Shown in pieces: positions 51,761-58,913 of a DNA stretch of 64,000 nt (positions are counted from its first letter, which is position 1; each line of letters begins with the position of its first letter). A program made the translations under genes and the position numbers. The notes beneath the pieces are model-generated. The model worked only from the letters and a program-made list of their open reading frames with translations, ran no database searches and had not been told where the DNA came from. Source of the DNA: Thiomicrorhabdus lithotrophica (GTDB lineage: Bacteria; Pseudomonadota; Gammaproteobacteria; Thiomicrospirales; Thiomicrospiraceae); NCBI RefSeq assembly GCF_029201445.1, contig NZ_CP102381.1, positions 1,550,001 to 1,614,000 on the forward strand, in the 5' to 3' direction.

Positions 51761-52441
51761 TTAAGGCGATAATCGTTTCATTTGCCAGTTATTTTCACTG
51801 CGTTCAAAAACCAAGCGGTCATGTAAACGATCATCACCACCTTGCCAAAACTCGAAGTAATCTGCTTCAACACGATAGCCTCCCCAAAAATCAGGAAATG
51901 GAATCTCACCATTTACAAATTTTTGTTTTATTTTTTGATACTCATTCACCAGCAAGGCTTTTGAAGAAATCACCTGACTTTGGTGACTCACCCAAGCCCC
52001 AAGCTGACTACCTGCGGGTCTTGAAAAAAAGTAATGCATTGATTCTTTCAAAGGAATTTTTTTAGCGGTTCCTCTAATTTTGACTTGTCGCTCCAAACCC
52101 AGCCATAAAAACTGAATACTGACATTTGGATTCTGTTCAATTTCTTTGGATTTTTGGCTTTTGTAATTGGTAAAAAACACAAAGCCCTTCTCATCAAACG
52201 ACTTTAACAATACCGTACGAGTATTTGGCCGACCTTGCTCATCTACAGTCGCTATTACCATCGCATTAGGCTCTTCTAACCCGCTTTTTTCAGCCTCTTC
52301 ATACCATTTTTTGAATTGGGCAAACGGATTATTGGCAACCGTATCTTCGTTTAAATAGGCTTTCTTGTAGGACTTACGAGCATCATAGAGCTGTTTTTGT
52401 AAATCACTGTCCAAAGATTCTAGTTCTGTGTCCGAGCTCAT
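51761..52441 (-). CDS. pdxH: Pyridoxamine/pyridoxine 5'-phosphate oxidase PdxH
   Basis: A 226-residue FMN enzyme making PLP. Motifs: NAMVIATVDEQGRPNTRTVLLKSF (FMN), GFVFFTNYKSQKSKEI, WLGLERQVKIRG, SRPAGSQLGAWVSHQSQ and the C-terminal FEFWQGGDDRLHDRLVF with RLSP. Length and motifs are canonical. GGAGA precedes the ATG. It supplies PLP to enzymes such as HemL, TrpB and IlvA. The location in this region, next to a cupin gene, is unusual. Confidence 0.96.
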   Translation of the reverse strand: MSSDTELESLDSDLQKQLYDARKSYKKAYLNEDTVANNPFAQFKKWYEEAEKSGLEEPNAMVIATVDEQGRPNTRTVLLKSFDEKGFVFFTNYKSQKSKEIEQNPNVSIQFLWLGLERQVKIRGTAKKIPLKESMHYFFSRPAGSQLGAWVSHQSQVISSKALLVNEYQKIKQKFVNGEIPFPDFWGGYRVEADYFEFWQGGDDRLHDRLVFERSENNWQMKRLSP

Positions 52442-52463
52442 TAAGATTCTCCCATTAACTGTT

Positions 52464-53489
52464 TCAGTTTACGCTCAAGTCACTTGTCGACTTTTCATTC
52501 TCAACTAAAACGGCATTGTTTTCAGGCTCTGAGAAGCCACTCATTAATTGTTGTTTTAATTCACTGTAGAATATTTTAGGCTTTTCAATCCAAGGAAAAT
52601 GACCACATTGATCAATTAAACTCACTTCAGAAAATTCTATATGTTTTTGCATGGCGTTGAGATTGTAGGGCATCAGATAATCTTGATTACAATCTATAAA
52701 GCTTATTGGCAGCTGAAAACGATTAATCTCATCAAACTTAATTGGATTAAGATCGTACTCTTTCCAGGCCTGGATATTAAGTTCAATATCAAAATCTTTA
52801 ACCGTGAATTGTTTGGCGTATTTTGTGCCTAATTGGTAATCCATAAAGTAAGTGGGCAATACCTGTTGAATTTGTCTTAAGGTTAAATACTCTATATTTT
52901 GGTTGGAGTTATCCACTTCATTTGACCAGGCCTCATCCTTACTCCAATCCGTCTCAGTAAATTTTTCATTACGACTTTGAATCTCTTCTGTTAAATGCTG
53001 CATAGCAGCTTTTTCAGGGTCAACAGGATTTAATAAGATTAACTTAGAGACTTTATCATTATGGGCTCTTGCATATAACATGGCCATAAGCCCACCCCAA
53101 GAATGTCCAACTAAAATAACCGATTCATTCTCCGCTTTTTCATTTGCTACTATGCGATCGACTTGCTGAATCCACGATGACAAAATGCTTTTAGGATTGA
53201 TATGACTATTTTCACCAATACCTAACATATCGGTCAAAAGAACACGGTAACCCATTTTAGATATTTGAGTTTGAATCGGTTCTAAGTTCCAGCTTGAAAA
53301 ACCAGGACCGCCACCTAACAAAATGACTTTAGGTAAATTTCCATCTCCTTGAGCATGATAATAAAACGCCTGAGGCTGCTCATCAGGAACATAGATTTTT
53401 AAAGATATAGCTTGCGTTTGGTAACTAGCTTGAAGATTAAAACTTAATGAAAAAAGAGCTCCAAGAACCATTGTTTTGATTAAAAACAC
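52464..53489 (-). CDS. Exported alpha/beta-hydrolase (proline iminopeptidase-like)
   Basis: 341 residues: signal peptide, then an alpha/beta-hydrolase fold with LLGGGPGFSSWNLEP (oxyanion region), nucleophile elbow VGHSWGGLMAM, Asp in FIDCNQDYL and catalytic His in DQCGHFPWIEKP. It resembles prolyl aminopeptidase or lactone hydrolases; the substrate is unknown. The start is GTG at 53489 with GGAG 7 bases upstream. A ~175-base leader with predicted structure precedes it. CCAGGCCTGG copies are embedded at 52764 and 52925 (partial). Confidence 0.82.
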   Translation of the reverse strand: MFLIKTMVLGALFSLSFNLQASYQTQAISLKIYVPDEQPQAFYYHAQGDGNLPKVILLGGGPGFSSWNLEPIQTQISKMGYRVLLTDMLGIGENSHINPKSILSSWIQQVDRIVANEKAENESVILVGHSWGGLMAMLYARAHNDKVSKLILLNPVDPEKAAMQHLTEEIQSRNEKFTETDWSKDEAWSNEVDNSNQNIEYLTLRQIQQVLPTYFMDYQLGTKYAKQFTVKDFDIELNIQAWKEYDLNPIKFDEINRFQLPISFIDCNQDYLMPYNLNAMQKHIEFSEVSLIDQCGHFPWIEKPKIFYSELKQQLMSGFSEPENNAVLVENEKSTSDLSVN

Positions 53490-53525
53490 AATAACTCCAG
53501 AGTGTAAAAGCTATGAAATGAACTA

Positions 53526-53628
53526 CTTGGCGTGCCAATGACTGTAAATCATTGACCAAGTTACGGATGTAAAGCGAAACCTTCTTTTCGCGAAGTAGTC
53601 AGAAGTACCGAATCTAAAAATTTAGATT
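53526..53628 (-). ncRNA. Candidate structured leader of the hydrolase gene
   Basis: On the minus-strand transcript several stems are possible: CTTGG/CCAAG enclosing CAATGA/TCATTG (53526-53560), GCGAAA/TTTCGC (53574-53591), a closing helix between 53523-53532 and 53589-53598 (one mismatch), and AATCTAAA/TTTAGATT (53611-53628). A promoter with TTTACA-N16-TACAAT and a TATAAT further upstream could give a ~130-175 nt leader. I cannot match it to a known riboswitch. Confidence 0.35.
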
Positions 53629-53710
53629 ACGATTTAATTGTACACGCTGTATAGCTTTTGTAAAGCCATTCTTGTATTAATTATACAAAAATTTTTGTAG
53701 CTGAACTTAT

Positions 53711-54229
53711 CTACCAAGATTCTTCACGAATTAAACACAAATAGTTGTGAAAACCTTCGCGCCAGGCTTCTTGAACATCAGGATTGTAATCCTCTAAAAT
53801 ACTTCCGATAATATTTTCCTCTCGATATGGATTTTCTGAGAACTGCAATTGCTGTCCTTGTTCAGCCAATAAAGAAGGATCCATGGATCGGGCAAAATCC
53901 ACCCCTTCCAATCGAGCTTTTTCAATACGAAACTCAGCCCAACCTTGCGATGCGAATTGATTAAGTAACGCATTTATCTCTTTTGCCTTAGGTTCGGAAG
54001 ACTTTTTTGAATAAACAAAAAACTCCTCAAGCCTTTGCCAAAGTTCACGCTGTGAATCATTAGACTGCAATAAAACTTCAGCCAACATCCATGGCAATCG
54101 ATAGCCTTGCAAAGCCGCTAACAAATAACGCATTCTTACAGCAAGAAGGTCTTTACTGGTTAAAAATTCAATTTCATTCTTAGTGAACCCATCAATAGAC
54201 TCACCTAGAAGCTTTGAATTTAATTGCAT
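53711..54229 (-). CDS. Hypothetical cytoplasmic protein after lipocalin gene
   Basis: A 172-residue soluble, mostly helical protein. The start is the ATG at 54229, which overlaps the lipocalin stop by 10 bases and has GGGG 7 bases upstream. The in-frame TTG at 54247 is unlikely. Sequence features: several Trp, an acidic Asn/Glu-rich C-terminus (EDYNPDVQEAWREGF). No family is recognised. Translational coupling with blc suggests a linked role. Confidence 0.55.
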   Translation of the reverse strand: MQLNSKLLGESIDGFTKNEIEFLTSKDLLAVRMRYLLAALQGYRLPWMLAEVLLQSNDSQRELWQRLEEFFVYSKKSSEPKAKEINALLNQFASQGWAEFRIEKARLEGVDFARSMDPSLLAEQGQQLQFSENPYREENIIGSILEDYNPDVQEAWREGFHNYLCLIREESW

Positions 54230-54795
54230 GAATACCCCACAATCCAATCACTGCGTTTGATACCTAACCTTTCCGCTTCTTGATAATACGCTTCGCATTC
54301 TGCCAGGCCTGGTTGTTTGCTTCTGGCTAAAATCCAAGCGTAATCGGTGTTTGGCCCTATTACCAACGCCATCTGGTAATCAGAATCTAACTTAGCCACA
54401 TGATAACCGCCATAAAAAGGGCCAAAAAATGAAACCTTTAAACTCGCTACATCCTTAGAACCTAAAAAGTACGCCTTACCTTCTGCCTGCTTAGGTTCTT
54501 TGGTTTCAGTATTGACTCCTGAATTTATAACCCTAACACCACCATCTTCTCGCATAGAATACACAGCCGTTACGTTTTCCAATCCACGTTCAAAACTGTG
54601 GTCTAAACGTGCAATCTCATGCCATGTTCCCAAGTAACGCTCCAGCTCAAAGTTTTGAACTGGCTGTACATTTTTTGGTGCCTGGGTACAACCGCTTAAT
54701 AATGCAAACAAACCAACAGATACTAATAACACCTTCATTAAATTCAATAAATTAGAATATCGTTTTTCGCTTTCGTTGAAATCGCTAGTATTCAT
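54220..54795 (-). CDS. blc: Outer-membrane lipocalin Blc
   Basis: A 191-residue lipocalin: lipobox LLSGC, then NFELERYLGTWHEIARLDHSFERGLENVTAVYS (the GxW motif of lipocalins), FFGPFYGGYHVAKL and YAWILARS. Anchored in the outer membrane; it binds lipids or lyso-phospholipids. Members of this family recur in photolyase-CFA light clusters, and this one lies among such genes. Start may be 54795 (GAGA upstream) or 54738. Confidence 0.9.
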   Translation of the reverse strand: MNTSDFNESEKRYSNLLNLMKVLLVSVGLFALLSGCTQAPKNVQPVQNFELERYLGTWHEIARLDHSFERGLENVTAVYSMREDGGVRVINSGVNTETKEPKQAEGKAYFLGSKDVASLKVSFFGPFYGGYHVAKLDSDYQMALVIGPNTDYAWILARSKQPGLAECEAYYQEAERLGIKRSDWIVGYSCN

Positions 54796-54820
54796 AAATC
54801 TCTCACTTTGAGTAATGTCT

Positions 54821-55084
54821 TCATTTCCAACCCTGCTGCCAGGCTGAACTATCCTTTAAATCTGAACAGGCTATTTCGTAATCCGTTTTGTGCATAACAG
54901 ATTGTAATAAACACCCTTCTATCTTGCCTTCTTGTTCTTCGCTTTCAATAAGCTTAACAACGATAAAATGCAATTCTTTGTTTTGCGGATTTAATGCCGT
55001 CCATTTCGAGTTCAAAAGCTTTTTCGGGTTAAGCTTATTAACCTGATGTTCATATCCTGTTGAGGTATGTGGTAACTGACTCAT
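54821..55084 (-). CDS. TIGR02450-family small protein
   Basis: An 87-residue protein: LNPKKLLNSKWTALNPQNKELHFIVVKLIES is the characteristic opening of TIGR02450, whose members often lie next to photolyase or cryptochrome genes. The ATG at 55084 follows the hemH stop; a longer frame from 55126 would overlap hemH and lacks support. The function is unknown. It ends with a Trp-rich DSSAWQQGWK. Confidence 0.8.
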   Translation of the reverse strand: MSQLPHTSTGYEHQVNKLNPKKLLNSKWTALNPQNKELHFIVVKLIESEEQEGKIEGCLLQSVMHKTDYEIACSDLKDSSAWQQGWK

Positions 55085-55094
55085 CACATTCACA

Positions 55095-56198
55095 CTAAGC
55101 GTTTTCAGCACCAAGTGCTTTAGCATTTACTTTTACTTTGGCTAAATCTTCGTCATCAACAATCACATCCCATCCTTGTAAATGCTGCAAAACCAAATCG
55201 GCTAAAGCTGAAGTATGATCCGCACGATCATTCAAGCATTTGATGTACCCAAACTTCTCGCCGCCAGCCTCTTCAAAATACTCATAATTTTCTTCACCAA
55301 TTTCTTCAATCGTTTCTAAGCAATCGGCAGAAAAACCTGGACAAATCACTTGAATATTTTTAATACCTTGTTTAGGCAGACTCATCATAGTTTCATCTGT
55401 GTAAGGCTGAACCCATGGTTCTTTACCAAAACGCGATTGAAAGGTGACTTTGTATTCGTCTTTACTTAAACCGAGTTTTTCAGCCACCAAGCGAGAGGTT
55501 AAGTGACAGTTACACGGGTAAGAGTCTCCATTATCCCAATAACGTTGTGGAATACCGTGATAAGACATAACTAACAAGTCTGGCTTGCCGTGCTCTGCCT
55601 GATACTCAGTAATTGAGTTGGCCAATGCATCAATGTAACCAGGATGACGATAATACTGGTTGATGGTTCGCATCTCAGGAACCCAACGCCATTTCATTAG
55701 TTCAGCATTCACCGCATCAAAAGTAGAGGCCGTTGTTGCACCCGCATATTGTGGGTAAAGCGGTAGTACTAATATTTTTTGACAACCTTTAGCCTGCAAC
55801 TTTTGAAGTGCTGAAGCAATAGACGGGTTGCCGTAACGCATACCTAATTCAAATTCGACTCTTGTCTTTAAGTGCGGTTTAACATTATCGGCAATCGCAT
55901 CTACTTGACGTTGTGAAATATTCAACAATGGCGCACCCGGGCCTTCAGAATCCCATACCGTTTTATAAGCCTCGGCAGACTTAGCAGGCCTGGTATTTAA
56001 TATGATGCCATTCAAAATCAAACGCCATAACCAACGCGCTGGAGGCGGCTCTACAACACGAGGATCAGACAAGAACTCTTTTAAGTAAGGCTTTAAAGCT
56101 TGCTTAGTTGGCGCATCCGGCGTACCCAAGTTAGTAATTAAGACACCAATAACTGAAGCGTCACCGTGTTGATATTGAGTGTATGATTGATAATGCAT
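55095..56198 (-). CDS. hemH: Ferrochelatase
   Basis: A 367-residue ferrochelatase inserting Fe(II) into protoporphyrin IX. Motifs: VLITNLGTPDAPTKQALKPYL, LLVMSYHGIPQRYWDNGDSY (active-site His), CHLTSRLVAEKLGL, FQSRFGKEPWVQPYTDETM and the C-terminal VICPGFSADCLETIEEI. Expressed with photoprotection genes this is sensible, since free protoporphyrin is a photosensitiser that makes singlet oxygen. A nested symmetric element and a TATAAT lie in the 89 bases shared with the divergent DUF523 gene. Confidence 0.96.
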   Translation of the reverse strand: MHYQSYTQYQHGDASVIGVLITNLGTPDAPTKQALKPYLKEFLSDPRVVEPPPARWLWRLILNGIILNTRPAKSAEAYKTVWDSEGPGAPLLNISQRQVDAIADNVKPHLKTRVEFELGMRYGNPSIASALQKLQAKGCQKILVLPLYPQYAGATTASTFDAVNAELMKWRWVPEMRTINQYYRHPGYIDALANSITEYQAEHGKPDLLVMSYHGIPQRYWDNGDSYPCNCHLTSRLVAEKLGLSKDEYKVTFQSRFGKEPWVQPYTDETMMSLPKQGIKNIQVICPGFSADCLETIEEIGEENYEYFEEAGGEKFGYIKCLNDRADHTSALADLVLQHLQGWDVIVDDEDLAKVKVNAKALGAENA

Positions 56199-56287
56199 GT
56201 AATCCCTTTTTTATACAAACTTAAATGTACAACTATTGTATAATAATTAATCAAACCTGTATCAGTTTATTTAAATGAGGAATAAAA
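56199..56287. promoter_or_regulatory. Divergent promoter region with TTGTATA symmetry
   Basis: TATACAA (56212-56218), TGTACA (56226-56231) and TTGTATA (56236-56242) form a nested, roughly symmetric element between hemH and the DUF523 gene. TATAAT (56239-56244) is a -10 for the plus strand. AGTTGTACAT on the minus strand fits the AnnTnnACAn operator pattern described for CarH/CarA. A plausible target of the LitR-type regulator nearby. Confidence 0.45.
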
Positions 56288-57262
56288 ATGAATTTTCCAC
56301 GCTTGAAAATCGCCGTTTCAGATTGCTTAAGAGGGACTGAATGCCGCTATAACGGTGGTCATGCACAAGATGATTTTGTGAACCATCATCTTGCCAAATA
56401 TGCGGACTTTTATCCTTTTTGCCCAGAAGCGGCTGTTATTGGTACGCCTAGAGAAACGATTCGTTTGGTGGGCATTGACACTGAAGTACGTGTCATTGGA
56501 CCTAAATCTAACACGGACTTCACAGAAGATTTACAAGCATACAATGATTTAATTATCCCTAAATTAGTGGATAAAAAAATGGATGGTGCTGTTGTAAAAT
56601 CACGCTCCCCTAGCTGCGGTTTAGAGCGAATTAAAGTTTACCAACCAAGTGGTGAATGGCATGGTTCTAAAGACCCAATGCAGGCAGGTTTATTTACAGG
56701 CGACCTACAAAAAGCGATGCCGCATTTAGCGATTGAAGAAGAAGGCCGCTTAAATGATGCCTGGTTAAGAGAAACCTTTATGGTTCAAGCTTTTACCTCC
56801 GCACGCTGGCGTGACTTTATGGAAAATGATCCAACTGTTGGTAAATTTCAGGCTTTCCATCGTGATCACAAATACCTATTTCTTTCAAAAAATGAAGAGA
56901 TATATCGTGAGCTTGGAGCCCTTGTCGCTACTACACGCAAACATAATTTGGCAGAAAGCATGTTGGGCTATGAAGAAAAAATGTACCAACTATTAGCTTG
57001 TCGTTCTAAAAAAGGTCATGTAAAAAACGTACTCGATCATATTTATGGTTACTTTAAACATGATATTACTCAATCTGAAAAAGAGCATTATCACGAAACC
57101 GTAACTGAGTTTATGGGGGATGTGATTCCGCTAATTGCAGTAATCAAGATTCTAGAGCAGTTTTTAAAACATTACGGCTCTGAATACTTATCTTCACAAG
57201 TATTTTTTCACCCCTATCCAGCTGATTTAGCGTTAAGGTCAAAGACGACTGCTTATCGTTAA
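56288..57262 (+). CDS. DUF523-DUF1722 protein (YbgA-like)
   Basis: 324 residues. The N-terminal DUF523 domain begins KIAVSDCLRGTECRYNGGHA and keeps Cys residues (CPEA, SPSCGL); the C-terminal DUF1722 (YbgA) domain contains DHKYLFLSKNEEIYRELG, YEEKMYQLL and KKGHVKNVLDHIYGYFK. This two-domain form is a typical companion of photolyase phrB and MerR genes. Function unknown; it is proposed to be part of light or DNA damage responses. A GAGGAA ribosome binding site precedes the ATG. Confidence 0.92.
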   Translation: MNFPRLKIAVSDCLRGTECRYNGGHAQDDFVNHHLAKYADFYPFCPEAAVIGTPRETIRLVGIDTEVRVIGPKSNTDFTEDLQAYNDLIIPKLVDKKMDGAVVKSRSPSCGLERIKVYQPSGEWHGSKDPMQAGLFTGDLQKAMPHLAIEEEGRLNDAWLRETFMVQAFTSARWRDFMENDPTVGKFQAFHRDHKYLFLSKNEEIYRELGALVATTRKHNLAESMLGYEEKMYQLLACRSKKGHVKNVLDHIYGYFKHDITQSEKEHYHETVTEFMGDVIPLIAVIKILEQFLKHYGSEYLSSQVFFHPYPADLALRSKTTAYR

Positions 57263-57339
57263 CTTTTAGCGTTCAAACGGTGAGTCCAACTAGATAGACA
57301 TAACGGGACAAGTAATAAAAATTTATCCCTTTTCATCAC

Positions 57340-57367
57340 TTGACCCGGCTTTATATACAGGCATAAT
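57340..57367 (+). promoter_or_regulatory. Sigma70-type promoter of the LOV gene
   Basis: TTGACC (57340-57345), 16-base spacer, CATAAT (57362-57367), ending 33 bases before the LOV start codon. Confidence 0.6.
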
Positions 57368-57399
57368 AGAGTTCAAGTTCAATCCATTTGACGGGTGTT

Positions 57400-57858
57400 A
57401 TGAAAGATCCAAAATTAAGAACAAATTTACTACTTCAACTTGTTGAAAATGCGCAAGATGGGATTGTAGTGGCCGAAAAAGAAGGCCATGACACCATTTT
57501 GATTTATGTTAACCCTGCCTTTGAACGTTTAACAGGTTATAAATCGGAAGAGATTTTGTATCAAGATTGCCGTTTTTTACAAGGTGAAGACACTCAACAA
57601 GAGTCTATTAAAGTGATTCGCAAAGCAATTGATGGCGCTGACCCTGTACGCACAATCTTAAAAAACTATCGTAAAGACGGCAGCGTGTTTTGGAACGAGT
57701 TGAGCGTAACGCCGTACTTTGATGAAATTGATGAACTCACCTACTACATAGGTATTCAAAAAGATGTTACTGAAGAAGTGGTTTTACAAGAAGCTTTAGA
57801 TAAAGCTAATGAAGAAATTGCGAAGTTACAAGCTGAATTAAAATCCCTTAAAAAATAA
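57400..57858 (+). CDS. Short LOV blue-light photoreceptor
   Basis: A 152-residue protein consisting of one LOV domain plus a C-terminal coiled helix. The flavin-binding cysteine motif is YQDCRFLQGEDTQ (canonical GxNCRFLQ, with Gln-Asp in place of Gly-x-Asn), followed by NYRKDGSVFWNELSVTPYFDE with the FMN-contacting Asn residues and the YYIGIQKDVTEE strand with its Gln. The C-terminal KANEEIAKLQAELKSLKK should dimerise. The start at 57400 is favoured over a TTG at 57388. Convergent with a LitR-type MerR gene, whose partner it may be. Confidence 0.92.
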   Translation: MKDPKLRTNLLLQLVENAQDGIVVAEKEGHDTILIYVNPAFERLTGYKSEEILYQDCRFLQGEDTQQESIKVIRKAIDGADPVRTILKNYRKDGSVFWNELSVTPYFDEIDELTYYIGIQKDVTEEVVLQEALDKANEEIAKLQAELKSLKK

Positions 57859-57921
57859 TCTCCTAGTTAGATTTTTTGATTATAGAATTGATTATAAAAA
57901 TTGAACTAGAAATGCAAAACC

Positions 57922-57950
57922 AAAAAAGCGGAGTTTATCTCCGCTTTTTT
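57922..57950. terminator. Bidirectional terminator between LOV and MerR genes
   Basis: A 12-pair stem AAAAAAGCGGAG/CTCCGCTTTTTT with a 5-base loop; A and T tracts on both sides serve the convergent genes. Confidence 0.92.
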
Positions 57951-57985
57951 GTTTCTTCAGAGCTTAAACAAGCGCCATTAATCTG

Positions 57986-58816
57986 TTATAAATTATAACC
58001 GTGGCATTGCAGTACATTTCCCATATCAAACGAATCAGCACGTTCTGTAAAAAAGTGAAACTCTAAACTTGGATGATCAGTCACCCAGCCTTGCCAATGC
58101 GTTTTATCTAGTTTTTGATTTTCATCAACCACCACTAGACCTTGACAGTGAGAACTCTTGATACTGTTCAATAAAAGCTCATTATTTTTTTGTGGATTAG
58201 GGCTAATTACACAATAAAAACCTTTATCTGCTAAACGAATAGCCGCCAAAACCAGTACGACGATAGAGCCATTTATGTCTTCTGCTTGTAACCACAATTT
58301 TTTGCTTGCATGCAAACTTACATGGCGGGTCGAGAAACGTAAACGAGTGTAGAGTCGAGGCAGCACCTGCGATTCCCAAAAAGTATTAATGGTTTCTGAA
58401 GAGTGCACCGCTAAAAGCTGAGAGGCATTTTTTAAGATTTCAAATAAAGCCTTATCACTCACATCTTGAAAGAGCTGATCTAGTTCACTACTTAAACTGT
58501 CTAAATCAAATTGAAGGGTTGCATCAACGATTTTTGATAAATAATCATAATCTCCTTGATGAATTTCTTCTTTAACTTGCGGCACAGCTTGGCTGAGCCT
58601 GGCTTTAACTTGGCTAATGGGAATTCCTTCTTCCGTTAGCTTAACTGCGGCTTTTATCTGCTCAATGTGCTCCAAGGTATAAAGACGGTGTCCACCTTCG
58701 GTACGAACTGGCTCTATCAAACCATAACGGCGCTCCCATGCTCTAAGCGTAATAGAGTTTACTCCCGTTAAATTGGAGACTTCTCTAATTGGATATAATG
58801 CATCGTTAGTTTTCAT
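57986..58816 (-). CDS. MerR/LitR-type regulator without B12 motif (class II LitR-like)
   Basis: A 276-residue protein: N-terminal MerR winged helix (YPIREVSNLTGVNSITLRAW through GGHRLYT, residues 7-47), a helical middle domain (about 75-165) and a C-terminal alpha/beta domain (IVVLVLAAIRLADKGFYCVI) that resembles the B12-binding fold of CarH/LitR. I cannot find the cobalamin-ligand histidine motif (DxHxxG or similar), so it probably does not bind B12. This matches 'class II' LitR proteins of Pseudomonas, which work with a short LOV protein. It is the last gene of the photolyase-CFA operon (97 bases after phrB) and convergent with the LOV gene. Confidence 0.85.
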   Translation of the reverse strand: MKTNDALYPIREVSNLTGVNSITLRAWERRYGLIEPVRTEGGHRLYTLEHIEQIKAAVKLTEEGIPISQVKARLSQAVPQVKEEIHQGDYDYLSKIVDATLQFDLDSLSSELDQLFQDVSDKALFEILKNASQLLAVHSSETINTFWESQVLPRLYTRLRFSTRHVSLHASKKLWLQAEDINGSIVVLVLAAIRLADKGFYCVISPNPQKNNELLLNSIKSSHCQGLVVVDENQKLDKTHWQGWVTDHPSLEFHFFTERADSFDMGNVLQCHGYNL

Positions 58817-58913
58817 AGTGTTTCAGTTCTTTGTTTGGGGTACATGGGCCTTAAAGCCTAATAGTTATGCATATGTTAGACAAAAAGTTGTACTAAAGCA
58901 ATTATAGCGAGTT

